Positions 8,400 through 17,516 are shown, counted from the stretch's first letter. The stretch: 64,000 nt of DNA from Candidatus Gastranaerophilales bacterium (GCA_944325835.1 CALVBO010000002.1:176176-240175), one strand, 5' to 3'. Program-made: numbers and translations. The notes: a model not told the origin generated them from the sequence alone.

Positions 8400-9371
8400 T
8401 TAACGTTTGACGCACCGCACCGCGAGGTTGTCAATAGTCATGTGGTTCATAACCCCTACTGAGAACTTGACATACCACGCTTCATCAATGGAAGATGATA
8501 AAGAAGATGACCAGTACCTATCCTGTGTCATATTACCGATTAAATTTTTATTGATGAACAAAGCCCCCAGTTCTTCTTTTGACGGCATCCGGTAGTCGCT
8601 ATCCTGATTTTTACAAATACCGCTTACATCATCCATCGCAACAGCCGTTGATGCATCATTAGGCTGTGGATACGGTGCAACTATCAAACTGTCCGTCGGA
8701 TAAAATACCGTAATAACACCCATATCTTTGCCTATTGTATTTGGGCCCTTGTTGCCATTTAAATCATAAAGGAAATTAGCACACATTTTCTTCTGCACAT
8801 AGATATAATTCGGCTCGGCTAAAAGCGTTGTACAGCGCGGATTATAATAAAGTGCAATACTTTCGCCGTTTGCAGTTTCAAATGCGGCGGCTTTGGAATT
8901 AATCTGCGAATAAGAATGCATACCACCAGAACCGGAAGTCCAAACTACAGATACCGAGGTATTCAAAGGATTTAACGCTTCAAGGTCAATCGGGAAATCC
9001 ATCTGGCTGCCTGCAAGAGTCGTAACTTTTTCCGGCAAACCGCAGTCATCGAGGTGTTCATTATCACAAATATTATTAATTTTTAAAACCTTTGATAATC
9101 CGCCGGTCAAGAAAGTTTCCGCGACATTATCCACACCGTCGCCGGCGCCGGGAGATGATTCCTCCTGCAGCGTACCATAACCGTTTAAAGAATCCATTAA
9201 CGGTATTGCCTGTGACAAGCGGGCATAAAGCGCTTTTCTCTGCGTGTTCCAAGTGCGTTCGTTTATGTTGCCGGTAAGTGACGGAAGCGTTATCGCTGCA
9301 ACCACACCGATTATCGTGAGGGATAATAAGATTTCTGCCATTGTGAATGCTAAATTCTTGCTCGGATTCAA
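8400..9371 (-). CDS. Pilin-like protein P2 with DUF1566-like C-terminus, frame separated from its start by a G13 tract
   Basis: Same family as P1, P4 and P5. The prepilin segment F-T-M-A-E-I-L-L-S-L-T-I-I-G-V-V-A-A-I-T-L-P follows a short leader (L-N-P-S-K-N-L-A). The middle holds F-E-T-A-N-G-E-S and L-N-G-N-K-G-P-N-T-I-G-K. The C-terminus, with R-M-P-S-K-E-E-L, Y-W-S-S-S, E-A-W-Y-V-K-F and V-R-C-V-K-R, is the closest of the four to the DUF1566 pattern. The TTG at 9371 has no ribosome site. The ATG at 9465 has GAAAGGATGGAAAG before it but is one base out of frame because of 13 G; 12 G would give a single frame down to 8400. The leader contains no inserted repeat and so may show the ancestral form. 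Confidence 0.8.
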   Translation of the reverse strand: MNPSKNLAFTMAEILLSLTIIGVVAAITLPSLTGNINERTWNTQRKALYARLSQAIPLMDSLNGYGTLQEESSPGAGDGVDNVAETFLTGGLSKVLKINNICDNEHLDDCGLPEKVTTLAGSQMDFPIDLEALNPLNTSVSVVWTSGSGGMHSYSQINSKAAAFETANGESIALYYNPRCTTLLAEPNYIYVQKKMCANFLYDLNGNKGPNTIGKDMGVITVFYPTDSLIVAPYPQPNDASTAVAMDDVSGICKNQDSDYRMPSKEELGALFINKNLIGNMTQDRYWSSSLSSSIDEAWYVKFSVGVMNHMTIDNLAVRCVKR

Positions 9372-9422
9372 TTGTGGAAGTCGCTCAGCGGCCGACTCCT
9401 CAATTGTGCCTGTTAAGAGAGG

Positions 9423-9435
9423 CCCCCCCCCCCCC
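9423..9435 (-). repeat. G13 homopolymer tract in the P2 leader (phase-variation candidate)
   Basis: Thirteen C on the plus strand, 29 nt after the ATG at 9465 on the coding strand. The present frame (M-K-N-R-N-V-R-I-L-S-G-G-G-G-A-S-L-N) stops at TGA. With 12 G it reads on into P-L-L-T-G-T-I-E-E-S-A-A-E-R-L-P-Q-L-N and the pilin. Confidence 0.85.
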
Positions 9436-9465
9436 TGATAAAATCCTTACATTTCGATTTTTCAT

Positions 9466-9674
9466 TCTTTCCATCCTTTCTTTTTTTCTAGTTAATCAGT
9501 TAATTAGGATTATGGGAGTTTATCCGGGTTTATTCTCGTCAATTCGGTCATATTCCTTATTAACTCTTTAACCTATTAACTTATTAACTTTTATCGTCCA
9601 TTCGACAATAATGACTCTTTGCCTTATTCTCTTATTGCCTCTTTCATTATGTACCATGTTTTCATTTTAGTCAA
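9466..9674 (-). promoter_or_regulatory. Promoter and 5' UTR of pilin P2
   Basis: TTGACT (9669-9674), 17 bp, CATAAT (9646-9651) on the minus strand. The UTR of about 175 nt has repeated GGCAATAAG- and GTTAATAAG-like words and ends with GAAAGGATGGAAAG. The remainder up to 9821 is AT-rich and holds the upstream region of the XRE gene; nothing else is seen there. Confidence 0.75.
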
Positions 9675-9821
9675 GAGCCTGAAGAAATTACTCCTTTTGC
9701 TAATTTATATTATTCACGCCTTGATTTACCATACAAATAATCTATTAGCTTTACAATTACTATATTTTCATCATTCATAAATGCCGGAATAAACGCTAGA
9801 ATAAGTTGGGAAGGGAATTTT

Positions 9822-10139
9822 ATGAAAAGTATTAAAGGATTACTGGGGAAAAGAATAAAAGAACTTAGACAGTCTAAACACCTGTCACAACAAGAATTAG
9901 CAGAAAAAATAGGGATTGATCAGAGAAATTTAAGCAATATTGAATGCGGAAACACTTTCCCTTCAAAATCTCTTACGCGCTTAGCCGCAGCTTTAAACAT
10001 AGATTTACAGGAACTTTTTGACTTTGACCATTACAAAACCGATGAAAGCAGCATGATTGAATACATTCAGAAAAATTTAGCGAGCCTTTCACCGTCTGAT
10101 TTGAGAACTGTTTACAGACTTATTAAATCTATGCATTAG
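9822..10139 (+). CDS. XRE-family transcriptional regulator
   Basis: 105 residues. A typical lambda-repressor-like helix-turn-helix occupies residues 9-65: I-K-E-L-R, S-Q-Q-E-L-A-E-K-I-G, then N-L-S-N-I-E-C-G as recognition helix, and A-A-A-L-N-I-D-L-Q-E-L-F. The C-terminal 35 residues are short and helical, with no ligand domain. The ATG has a strong GGGAAGGGAA site. It ends tail to tail with, and overlaps by 11 nt, the MFS gene on the other strand. Target unknown; the protein resembles stand-alone chromosomal regulators rather than phage repressors. Confidence 0.85.
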   Translation: MKSIKGLLGKRIKELRQSKHLSQQELAEKIGIDQRNLSNIECGNTFPSKSLTRLAAALNIDLQELFDFDHYKTDESSMIEYIQKNLASLSPSDLRTVYRLIKSMH

Positions 10140-11505
10140 TTTTTTCGTTGATAGAATTAGTTATAAGTGCGGCTATCATTAAGCATAGTGCACCGATTAA
10201 AAACGCGTCTTCCCAGTGGTAGTTGATAAGCCCCTGCGCATACGCAAAACCTGTTTTGGAAATCATCCACGCAACGATTGTACAAACAAAAACCTGCGGG
10301 CCGGCTATAAATATGTTAAATATTCCCATAACAGAGCCTTCAGTACCTTTTTTAATGTATTTAGAAAGCATTGCAAACGGCAGAGCGCATATACTTGCCC
10401 AGCCAATTCCGGCTACGCCCATAAAAAATGCAACTTCTACAACTTTTTTGCAGAAAAACATTCCGATATAGGCAAGAATCATTGTTATTAATGAGAAAAT
10501 ATGCACTTTCTTATTGCCGAATTTTTCCGACACAATTCCAATAGGAATAGCAACCAGAAAACAGATAAGATTGAATATCGCAAAGCAAATAGAAGAAAAA
10601 TTCGTTCCGGCAAGGGTTTCAGCCTGATACATCATTTTTACGCCCGAAGATACTGTCGTTAAATCCGGCACATTATAAATTGTATGCACGCAATACTGGG
10701 TAAAAAATATCATCATACACATTGTACCAATCCACGTAAAGAACTGCATTGTACAAATTTTACCAACTTCCGGCGACATACAGAAAAACTCTTTTAACGC
10801 TGTTAAAAAGGATTTTTCCTCAACTTTAACTTCTTCTTCAACTGCTTTTGCAATTTTATGTTCTTTAATTTTTATACATGTCCAGCTCATCGCGAGCAAA
10901 AACGCAAGGGCAGCCATAACGAACTGCGCTCTTATTGACATCTGGTAGCCAAACACCATTTTTAAAATCGGCGCTGCGCCGGCAGCCACAACCGATCCCA
11001 GACCGATAGCAAGGCTGATATATGAATTTGCGATAGAATACTGTTCTTCCGGAACAACATCCGGAACAAGCGCTCTATAAGGGCCTTGCGCAACATTAAC
11101 GCACGCATCAATAACCCATATCATCAACGCCGCAATCAAAAGTCCCGTCCAAATAGGAACTTCTACCCCGAATGTCCGTTGTATAAGCATTGCCAATCTG
11201 CCGGAATTCGGGAAAACCAAAAGAGCAACTGCAGCAATAACTGCCCCTGCAAGGAGATACGGCCGCCTTCTGCCAAACGGTGAAACCGTTTTGTCACTCA
11301 AAGCTCCGACTAAAGGCTGGACAACCATTCCGGTAAACGGGCCGGCAAGCCATATCAGGCCGTAAAGAAATGGAGTAGCTCCAAGGTGTTCGGTTACGGG
11401 ACCTGATAAAATTATACGCATTTGCCAGGCAAATTGTAAGCCGAAAAAACCCAGACAGAAGTTTAAAAATTGGACAGTAGAAAACTTCTTTAATTGATTC
11501 TCCAT
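10129..11505 (-). CDS. MFS permease of the SLC45/GPH sugar type
   Basis: 458 residues with about 12 hydrophobic segments and a cytoplasmic loop near residues 205-230 rich in E and K. F-A-W-Q-M-R at the end of helix 1, G-P-x-T-G-M-V-V-Q-P-L-V-G-A-L-S-D and the loop motif G-R-R-R-P-Y-L are typical of sucrose/maltose-type (SLC45-like) carriers. Uptake of a disaccharide with H+ or Na+ is a family-based guess. ATG at 11505 with AGGAGAG upstream. No glycosidase or sugar regulator is adjacent; the neighbours are rpsO and the XRE gene. Confidence 0.75.
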   Translation of the reverse strand: MENQLKKFSTVQFLNFCLGFFGLQFAWQMRIILSGPVTEHLGATPFLYGLIWLAGPFTGMVVQPLVGALSDKTVSPFGRRRPYLLAGAVIAAVALLVFPNSGRLAMLIQRTFGVEVPIWTGLLIAALMIWVIDACVNVAQGPYRALVPDVVPEEQYSIANSYISLAIGLGSVVAAGAAPILKMVFGYQMSIRAQFVMAALAFLLAMSWTCIKIKEHKIAKAVEEEVKVEEKSFLTALKEFFCMSPEVGKICTMQFFTWIGTMCMMIFFTQYCVHTIYNVPDLTTVSSGVKMMYQAETLAGTNFSSICFAIFNLICFLVAIPIGIVSEKFGNKKVHIFSLITMILAYIGMFFCKKVVEVAFFMGVAGIGWASICALPFAMLSKYIKKGTEGSVMGIFNIFIAGPQVFVCTIVAWMISKTGFAYAQGLINYHWEDAFLIGALCLMIAALITNSINEKTNA

Positions 11506-11537
11506 TTATAAAATCTCTCCTAAAACACATCATCTGT

Positions 11538-11573
11538 TTATAAAAGAGGACTACCTCGAGGGCAGTCCTCTTT
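11538..11573 (-). terminator. Terminator after rpsO
   Basis: On the minus strand AAAGAGGACT, 11-nt loop, AGTCCTCTTTTAT. It lies just downstream of rpsO and before the MFS gene, so rpsO ends its own transcript. Confidence 0.75.
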
Positions 11574-11593
11574 AAAATTTAAATAATAATGAA

Positions 11594-11863
11594 TTATCCT
11601 CTGATACCTAATTTTTTGATTAATTCGCGGTATCCTTCAAGATTAGTATCTTTCAGGTAAGAAAGCAATCTTTTTCTTTTACCTACCATCATCAAAAGAC
11701 CTCTTTTTGTAGCGAAATCTTTTTTATTGGATTTTAAGTGTTCGGTTAATTCAGTGATTTTTTTGCTCATCAAAGCGATTTGGACTGCGACAGAACCTGT
11801 ATCTTTTTCGTTTGCACCAAATTCTTTAACGATTTCTTGTTTGTTTTTCAAATTAATTGACAT
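11594..11863 (-). CDS. rpsO: 30S ribosomal protein S15
   Basis: 89 residues, the standard S15 length. It binds 16S rRNA in the central domain of the small subunit. Diagnostic segments are T-G-S-V-A-V-Q-I-A near residue 22, T-E-L-T-E-H-L-K near residue 37, the S15 signature region with [21 protein letters not shown] near 48-66 and the closing L-I-K-K-L-G-I-R. The ATG has AAGGAAA upstream. pnp, a common partner of rpsO, is not adjacent. Confidence 0.95.
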   Translation of the reverse strand: MSINLKNKQEIVKEFGANEKDTGSVAVQIALMSKKITELTEHLKSNKKDFATKRGLLMMVGKRKRLLSYLKDTNLEGYRELIKKLGIRG

Positions 11864-12001
11864 TTTTATTTTCCTTTTCTTTATTTGCCATCAGGGAACA
11901 CAAATCCCATGCGGCACGCCGAGTAGCTATTTGGCGTAAGCACTCTACAGTTTAAATATAATATAAGCAAGCCCAAAAATCAATAGGATTGCGTAATAAA
12001 T

Positions 12002-13219
12002 CTAAACACTTTGCGGAGTTTTTATAGAATCCGCAATAGTTTGCGCAAGGGAAACAATTTCTTCCATGTTAGCGTCATTCATCGTGGATTTCAACGTTAC
12101 AACGGAGTCGAGAAGGGTAATATTTTTCATCTTTTCAAACTCTTCACGCATTAATTTTGCGCTGCAGCAAGACCAGGAACCATTCTCTATCAACGCGACA
12201 CTGCGGTTTTGCAGATTATGAACCGCAAGTTCGTGGATTAAATGATTCATGGTAGAGAAAATTCCCATGTTGTAGGTGACGGACGCAAACACCAGATGCG
12301 AACAGCGGAAGGCTTCTGACAGAATTACAGACGGGTGGGTGAGTGAAGTGTTATAAATTTTTATATTTTTAATACCACGCTTTGCAAGCTCACCGGCAAG
12401 GAGGTCAACCGCGTTTTCGGTTCCGCCGTAAACCGAGGCGTAAGCTATCATAACCGAATTATCTTCCGGCGCATAGCTTGACCACGTATTATATTTATCA
12501 ATATACCAGCCGAGGTTTTCTCTCCAGATTAAACCATGAAGCGGACAGAGCATTTTTATTTCCAGGCCTGCAGCCTTTTTCAGCAATGCCTGAACCTGAA
12601 CACCGTATTTACCAACAATGTTTGTATAATATCTTCTTGCTTCATCAAGGTAATCTCTTTCAAAATCGACTTCATCAGCAAAAATATTCCCGTTGATTGC
12701 GCCGAACGTTCCAAACGCATCTGCCGAAAACAGAATTTTATCCGTGCTGTCATAAGTAACCATAACTTCCGGCCAGTGAACCATAGGCGCCATAAAAAAT
12801 TGCAGTGTATGATGACCGGTTTCAAGGGTATCGCCTTCTTTTACAAGAAGAAGTCTGCCTTCCAAATCCATATCGAAAAACTGACCTAACATTTGAGCGG
12901 TTTTAGCATTGCAGACAATTTTCACATCAGGATTTTCAGACACAACATCAGCAATTAATGCACAATGATCAGGCTCCATGTGATTGACAATCAAATAATC
13001 CAGCTTTCTGCTGCCCAATACGTGATTAAGGTTTGCAAAAAACTGTTCACAGCACCTTTTATCAACAGTATCAAACAGAACGGTCTTTTCATCGTTCAAA
13101 AAATATGAATTATAAGCCATACCGTTTACAATCGGATAAACATTTTCAAATAAATTCAAACGCCTGTCCGAGCAGCCGATATAAAATAAATCATCAGTTA
13201 TGTTACGTACGTTATACAT
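12002..13219 (-). CDS. fprA: A-type flavodiiron protein (O2/NO reductase)
   Basis: 405 residues. The N-terminal beta-lactamase-like domain carries the di-iron ligands H-M-E-P-D-H near residues 79-85, D-A-F near 167 and a later His (P-L-H-G-L). The C-terminal flavodoxin domain starts about residue 255 (A-Y-A-S-V-Y-G-G-T-E-N) and binds FMN. The family reduces O2 to water or NO to N2O in the cytoplasm of anaerobes. It follows pflA by 3 nt and its AGGAG overlaps the pflA stop, so the two form an operon; protecting the oxygen-sensitive PFL glycyl radical is a plausible role (inference). Confidence 0.9.
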   Translation of the reverse strand: MYNVRNITDDLFYIGCSDRRLNLFENVYPIVNGMAYNSYFLNDEKTVLFDTVDKRCCEQFFANLNHVLGSRKLDYLIVNHMEPDHCALIADVVSENPDVKIVCNAKTAQMLGQFFDMDLEGRLLLVKEGDTLETGHHTLQFFMAPMVHWPEVMVTYDSTDKILFSADAFGTFGAINGNIFADEVDFERDYLDEARRYYTNIVGKYGVQVQALLKKAAGLEIKMLCPLHGLIWRENLGWYIDKYNTWSSYAPEDNSVMIAYASVYGGTENAVDLLAGELAKRGIKNIKIYNTSLTHPSVILSEAFRCSHLVFASVTYNMGIFSTMNHLIHELAVHNLQNRSVALIENGSWSCCSAKLMREEFEKMKNITLLDSVVTLKSTMNDANMEEIVSLAQTIADSIKTPQSV

Positions 13220-13222
13220 AAT

Positions 13223-13969
13223 TTACTCCTTTATTGAGTTTTTATAGGCTTTAAAAATAATATTTCTTGCTTCCATTGCCTGAACTTTAGTCAGCGGCGG
13301 AACACCTTTGAGCGGGTATTCAATCCCTAAATTTTCATATTTTGGTATTGCCATGTCGTGATAAGGCAAAACATCCAGCGCTTTAATATTTTTAAGTGTT
13401 GCAAGAAACTCACCTAACTGCGTAAGATATTTTTCATTAAAAGTTATACCCGGAACAACAACGTGGCGCACCCACATCGGAATTCTCTTATCCGAAAGAT
13501 AACGCGCAAATTCCAGAATTCGTTTATTAGAGTGTCCGGTAAGCTTTTTATGTTCTTCATCATCAATATGCTTAATATCAAGCAGGACAAGGCTTGTATA
13601 TTTCAAAAGCTCATCAACTTTTGTTGTGTTGTCTTTATTAAAATAAATTCCGGACGTATCAAGGGCAGTATGAATATCTTTTTCTCTCGCCCGTCTGAAA
13701 AGTTCCGTCACAAAGTCCATCTGCGCCATAGGCTCGCCGCCGGTAACGGTCATGCCGCCATGGCAAAACTCTTTGACGCCCTCGTACTCATCAAGAATGT
13801 CCTCGACCGACATTTTTTTATTTTCGTCAAAACTCCAGCTGTCAGGGTTGTGGCAATACTGGCATCTTAGCGGACACCCTTGCGTAAAGACTACAAATCT
13901 TAACCCCGGCCCGTCAACCGTACCGCAGCTTTCTATTGAATGTATATTTCCATAAATTTTATCTGTCAT
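13223..13969 (-). CDS. pflA: Pyruvate formate-lyase activating enzyme
   Basis: Radical-SAM enzyme that abstracts hydrogen from the PFL glycine. C-P-L-R-C-Q-Y-C at residues 32-39 holds the 4Fe-4S cluster; H-N-P-D-S-W and G-G-M-T-V-T-G-G-E-P follow, as in PflA. 248 residues, normal for the family. The ATG at 13969 (M-T-D-K-I) has AGAGG five nt upstream; a GTG two codons earlier is embedded in that site. Its substrates, the PFL chain and detached glycyl-radical domain, lie 1-3.4 kb upstream on the same strand, separated by a small gene and two R1 repeats. Confidence 0.93.
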   Translation of the reverse strand: MTDKIYGNIHSIESCGTVDGPGLRFVVFTQGCPLRCQYCHNPDSWSFDENKKMSVEDILDEYEGVKEFCHGGMTVTGGEPMAQMDFVTELFRRAREKDIHTALDTSGIYFNKDNTTKVDELLKYTSLVLLDIKHIDDEEHKKLTGHSNKRILEFARYLSDKRIPMWVRHVVVPGITFNEKYLTQLGEFLATLKNIKALDVLPYHDMAIPKYENLGIEYPLKGVPPLTKVQAMEARNIIFKAYKNSIKE

Positions 13970-14033
13970 TTTCACCTCTTATACAATATTTTATAACAAA
14001 AATACAAGAATGACAGCGGGTAGTTAAGCTAGA

Positions 14034-14214
14034 TAAAGCAGTTCTCCGTCGCCTGCTTGTCCTGCTCCCGCAGGTCAACCCGCGACTTCGCTGTCTAATA
14101 CGCCACTCAAAAGACTCGGCCACTGAGTGGCTTCCACATTCAGTGTATACGCTCTCGGTAGCGATTGATACAAGTATTGCTCCGGCTCAGCCGGGCGCGA
14201 GTCTTTCTCGGACA
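14034..14214. repeat. Structured repeat R1, copy 2
   Basis: From TAAAGCAGTTCTCCGTCGC to CTTTCTCGGACA. Hairpin 1 closes with GTCGC / GCGAC, a compensatory change relative to copies 3 and 4 (GCCAC / GTGGC and CCGCCGC / GTGGCGG). Hairpin 2 closes with AAAGACTCG / CGAGTCTTT but has a different, longer loop containing CCACTGAGTGG and GGCTCAGCC. The CTCGGACA end abuts the stop codon of the minus-strand gene at 14217. Confidence 0.85.
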
Positions 14215-14216
14215 TT

Positions 14217-14450
14217 TTACAGGAGAGTTTCCATTTCTTTTTGCAGTTCCTCAAACATATTATTTGTCTTATTTAAATATTCAAGCAGAAGAGTTCCTAT
14301 ACAGTACAACTCAACAATGGAATTGTTAAATTCTTCATTTTCAAAAAAGTATAACAAAACACTAAGCACCTGCTTGACAGTATATAATCTTTTCGCGTGC
14401 CTGTCGAGCTTATCGGCAATTTCATCGTTTATCTGTGCGTATGATTTCAT
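14217..14450 (-). CDS. Small helical hypothetical protein
   Basis: 77 residues, not recognised. ATG at 14450 with AAGGAAAA upstream. The sequence is predicted helical throughout (N-D-E-I-A-D-K-L-D-R-H-A-K-R, V-L-S-V-L-L-Y-F, I-V-E-L-Y-C-I-G-T-L-L-L-E-Y-L) with a charged C-terminus. Size and general make-up resemble the small gene at 18011-18250, but no clear alignment was made. It lies between the glycyl-radical gene and pflA and ends directly at repeat R1 copy 2. Confidence 0.6.
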   Translation of the reverse strand: MKSYAQINDEIADKLDRHAKRLYTVKQVLSVLLYFFENEEFNNSIVELYCIGTLLLEYLNKTNNMFEELQKEMETLL

Positions 14451-14584
14451 TTAAATTTTCCTTATCTCTATACCATTCATACTACAAGACAACCACTATT
14501 GCACTACTAATCAGAATATATTTTACATTTTTAGACGATACATCCTAATATTTAACGCTATAGTTTAAAAATGTTAAGCATTCT

Positions 14585-14670
14585 GTCATGCTGAACTTGT
14601 TTCAGCATCTATCCAACGTCAAATTCTAACGTTATCGCTGGACAGATCCCGAAACGAGTTCGGGATGACA
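14585..14670. repeat. Dispersed palindromic repeat (GTCAT...ATGAC type)
   Basis: Same family as 3679-3765 and 46201-46287. Hairpins GCTGAACTTGTTTCAGC and CCCGAAACGAGTTCGGG lie at the two ends, between GTCAT and ATGACA. It is in the gene-free stretch upstream of the 14217 gene. Confidence 0.85.
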
Positions 14671-14710
14671 GTTATGATGTCCCGGACATGAAATTGAAAA
14701 TAAATGATGA

Positions 14711-14819
14711 TTTTCGCAATCAGCGAAAAAGCGCTATTAATAATCTTAATGATCATAATAGCGCTCAAATCACAATAACGGGCATTTAATGAGAGGACGG
14801 CAATCCTCTCGCCCTTTTT
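14711..14819 (+). ncRNA. Candidate small structured RNA: three hairpins and a T-tract
   Basis: In the 542-bp gene-free stretch 14451-14992. Hairpin 1 is TTTTCGC / GCGAAAA (14711-14729). Hairpin 2 is a 10-bp stem AGCGCTATTA / TAATAGCGCT (14730-14765). Hairpin 3 is GAGAGGA / TCCTCTC (14791-14810), followed by GCCCTTTTT, a terminator-like end. No ORF and no clear promoter were found. It could be a small RNA or only stacked repeats with a terminator. Confidence 0.35.
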
Positions 14820-14848
14820 ACTATTTGTTCCACTTTGTCAAGTGCTAA

Positions 14849-14989
14849 TAAAGCAGTTCACCGCCACCTGCTTGGCAAACGCTTGCGTGAGCGGGAGTTG
14901 CCCTGCAACTCATTCCCGCGGTTTGCCAACCCGTGGCTCGCTGTCTAACCCGTCACTCAAAAGTCTCGCAAGCGAAACTTTCTCGGACA
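14849..14989. repeat. Structured repeat R1, copy 3
   Basis: Same constant segments as the other copies. Hairpin 1 closes GCCAC / GTGGC and its loop carries the GCTTGCGTGAGCGGG...CTGCAACTCATTC insert that copies 1 and 4 carry in hairpin 2. Hairpin 2 is reduced to CTCGC / GCGAA with AAAGT / ACTTT below it, again a paired change. It ends 3 nt from the stop of the minus-strand gene at 14993. Confidence 0.85.
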
Positions 14990-14992
14990 AAA

Positions 14993-15235
14993 TTAGCCAT
15001 TAAGTTGTGAGTGGAAGGTTCTTGAAATAACGTCATCTTGTTGTTCTTTTGTCAACTTGATGAAGTTTACTGCGTAGCCTGAAACTCTTACTGTTAATTG
15101 AGGGTATTTTTCAGGGTGTTTTTGTGCGTCCAACAAAGTTTCTCTGTTGAAAACGTTAACGTTAAGGTGGTGTCCGCCTTTTTCTACGTAACCGTCTAAA
15201 AGGTTAATCAAGTTTTCTTCTTGTTGAGTTGTCAT
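14993..15235 (-). CDS. Detached glycyl-radical domain of pyruvate formate-lyase
   Basis: 80 residues matching only the C-terminal domain of PFL, like E. coli GrcA/YfiD. It contains L-L-D-G-Y near residue 12, [28 protein letters not shown] and the ending S-R-T-F-H. Gly53 in V-S-G-Y is the expected radical site. ATG at 15235 with AAAGGA 8 nt upstream. It is encoded 73 nt after the catalytic chain, which lacks this domain, so the two should form one enzyme from two polypeptides rather than a spare-part system. Confidence 0.9.
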   Translation of the reverse strand: MTTQQEENLINLLDGYVEKGGHHLNVNVFNRETLLDAQKHPEKYPQLTVRVSGYAVNFIKLTKEQQDDVISRTFHSQLNG

Positions 15236-15261
15236 AATATACGTCCTTTCTTTGCCGAACC

Positions 15262-15286
15262 GCGGGGAAAAGCAAGCTTTTCCCGC
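15262..15286 (-). promoter_or_regulatory. Hairpin between the two halves of PFL
   Basis: On the minus strand GCGGGAAAAGC, 2-nt loop, GCTTTTCCCCGC (one bulge), between the catalytic chain stop and the ribosome site of the small gene. There is no T-tract. It may set relative amounts by blocking 3' decay or by partial termination. Confidence 0.5.
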
Positions 15287-15308
15287 TAAGTTCGAGTATT
15301 AATTGCTA

Positions 15309-17390
15309 TTAGTGAATATTTCCTTCGCAGCATCCGCAATCAAGACTTATATTCAGGTCGCCCATAAATACTTCATCTTTACCTAATGCGTTAGGAATGA
15401 TTGAGAATGTGTTAGAGATACCGTCTTGAGCATCGTTGAACGGAAGTTTTGCAACTGAAGCCAATGATGCTACTGCACCGTGAGAATCTCTTCCGTGCAT
15501 AGGGTTTGCACCAGGTGCCAACGGAATACCTGCTTTTCTGCCGTCAGGGGTGTTACCCGTTTTCTTACCGTAAACAACATTTGATGTAATCGTAAGAATT
15601 GACATTGTTGGAATAGAATTTCTATAAGTATAGTGTTTTCTAATCATATTCATGAATTTTCTAACGATTTCTACAGCGAATTTGTCAACTCTGTCATCGT
15701 TGTTACCGTATTTAGGGAAGTCGCCTTCAACTTCGTAATCCACTACGATACCGTTTTCATCTCTGATTGTTTTAACTTTTGCATATTTAATTGCAGAAAG
15801 TGAATCCGCTACAACTGAAAGACCTGCAATACCTGTTGCGAAGTAACGTTTTACATCTCTGTCGTGTAAAGCCATTTGAGATCTTTCATAGCAGTATTTG
15901 TCGTGCATATAGTGAATGCAGTTCAAGGTGTTAACATAAAGACCTGCCAACCATTCCATCATATCTTCATATCTTGACATAACTTCATCGAAATCAAGGT
16001 ATTCAGAAGTGATAGGACGATATTTAGGGCCTACTTGTTCTTTCAATCTTTCGTCAACGCCGCCGTTGATTGCGTAAAGCAAGCATTTTGCAAGGTTAGC
16101 ACGTGCGCCGAAGAATTGCATTTCTTTACCTACAACCATTGAAGATACACAGCAAGCGATTGCGTAATCATCACCGTGAGTAACTCTCATCATATCATCG
16201 TTTTCGTATTGAATAGATGAAGTTTTGATTGAAATGTGAGCAGCGTATTGTTTAAAGTTGTGCGGTAATCTTTTAGACCAGAGAACAGTCATGTTTGGTT
16301 CAGGAGCAGTACCGAGGTTTTCAAGAGTGTGAAGGTATCTGAATGAGTTTTTAGTAACCATGTGACGACCGTCAACACCAACACCGCCGATAGATTCTGT
16401 TACCCAGGTAGGGTCGCCTGAGAACAATGAATTGTATTCAGGAGTTCTTGCAAATTTAACTAATCTTAACTTCATGATGAAGTGGTCGATCATTTCCTGA
16501 GCTTGTTCTTCTGTAATCAAACCTCTTTTCAAATCTCTTTCGATGAAGATATCCAGGAAAGTAGAAGTTCTGCCAAGACTCATTGCAGCACCGTTTTGTT
16601 CTTTAACTGCTGAAAGGTAGCCGAAGTATAACCATTGAATAGCTTCTTTAGCGTTTTGAGCCGGTTTGGAAATATCAAAACCATAGATTTGACCGAGTTG
16701 CTTCATTTCTTCCAAAGCTCTGATTTGTTCAGCGAGTTCTTCTTTCAACTGAATTTTATCAGGAGTCATATCGCCGTCAACAGAAGCATGTTGTTCTTTT
16801 TTATCTTCAATAAGTCTGTCGATACCGTAAAGAGCGATTCTTCTGTAGTCACCGATGATACGTCCGCGGCCGTAAGCATCAGGAAGCCCTGTAAGAATTG
16901 CGGCGTGACGAGCCTTTCTCATTTCCGGAGTGTAAACATCAAATACGCCCTGGTTGTGAGTTTTTCTGTATTTAGTAAAGATTTCGGTTACTTCAGGGTC
17001 AACTTCATAGCCGTAAGATTTGCATGAAGTTTCAGCCATTCTGATACCGCCAAACGGTTGAAGGGAACGTTTTAGAGGAGCATCTGTTTGAAGCCCTACG
17101 ATAGTTTCCAAATCTTTATCAATATATCCTGCACCGTGAGAGGTAATTGTTGAAACGATTTTTGTATCCATATCAAGAACACCGCCGTTTTCACGTTCTT
17201 TTTTGAACAAATCGCAGCATTCTTGCCATAATTTTGTTGTTGCAGCGGTAGGACCTGCCAAAAAGCTTGAATCACCGTCATAAGGTGTATAGTTTCTTTG
17301 GATAAAGTCTCTAACGTTGATTTCTTGCTGCCATTTTCCTCCTACGAAATCAGTTGCACAAGATTCTCTTTCTAATGTTAATTCTGACAT
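15309..17390 (-). CDS. pflB: Pyruvate formate-lyase catalytic chain, lacking the glycyl-radical domain
   Basis: Converts pyruvate and CoA to acetyl-CoA and formate in anaerobic fermentation. 693 residues against about 760 in E. coli. The active-site pair is A-C-C-V-S-S near Cys412-413, as in PFL. G-N-T-P-D-G-R and [16 protein letters not shown] near the end match the PFL core. It stops just before the region containing the radical glycine and instead ends in a short Cys-rich tail ([11 protein letters not shown]). The radical domain is supplied by the next gene. ATG with AAGGAGAT upstream. The AT-rich 17391-17516 region probably holds the promoter. Confidence 0.92.
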   Translation of the reverse strand: MSELTLERESCATDFVGGKWQQEINVRDFIQRNYTPYDGDSSFLAGPTAATTKLWQECCDLFKKERENGGVLDMDTKIVSTITSHGAGYIDKDLETIVGLQTDAPLKRSLQPFGGIRMAETSCKSYGYEVDPEVTEIFTKYRKTHNQGVFDVYTPEMRKARHAAILTGLPDAYGRGRIIGDYRRIALYGIDRLIEDKKEQHASVDGDMTPDKIQLKEELAEQIRALEEMKQLGQIYGFDISKPAQNAKEAIQWLYFGYLSAVKEQNGAAMSLGRTSTFLDIFIERDLKRGLITEEQAQEMIDHFIMKLRLVKFARTPEYNSLFSGDPTWVTESIGGVGVDGRHMVTKNSFRYLHTLENLGTAPEPNMTVLWSKRLPHNFKQYAAHISIKTSSIQYENDDMMRVTHGDDYAIACCVSSMVVGKEMQFFGARANLAKCLLYAINGGVDERLKEQVGPKYRPITSEYLDFDEVMSRYEDMMEWLAGLYVNTLNCIHYMHDKYCYERSQMALHDRDVKRYFATGIAGLSVVADSLSAIKYAKVKTIRDENGIVVDYEVEGDFPKYGNNDDRVDKFAVEIVRKFMNMIRKHYTYRNSIPTMSILTITSNVVYGKKTGNTPDGRKAGIPLAPGANPMHGRDSHGAVASLASVAKLPFNDAQDGISNTFSIIPNALGKDEVFMGDLNISLDCGCCEGNIH

Positions 17391-17516
17391 GTTTTATCTC
17401 CTTGTTTTACTTGTCAAATCGTTTTTGACGTTCTACTATATTTACTTTTCCTATCAAGAATATTATATCTCAAATAAAAAAATAAATATAATATTTTTAT
17501 TAAGTTTTTATTAATA

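Noticed and set aside
8400..9371. Diversity-generating retroelement acting on the lectin-like pilin tips
   Set aside because: No reverse transcriptase, template repeat or adenine-biased variable repeat was found in the window.
15236..15308. Frameshift or sequencing error splitting pflB
   Set aside because: The small gene has its own ribosome site and ATG, overlaps in content with the start of the radical domain, and the gap holds a hairpin; the large chain has its own distinct tail.
16635..17027. Antisense ORF over pflB
   Set aside because: Shadow of the PFL reading frame; no promoter, ribosome site or family resemblance.
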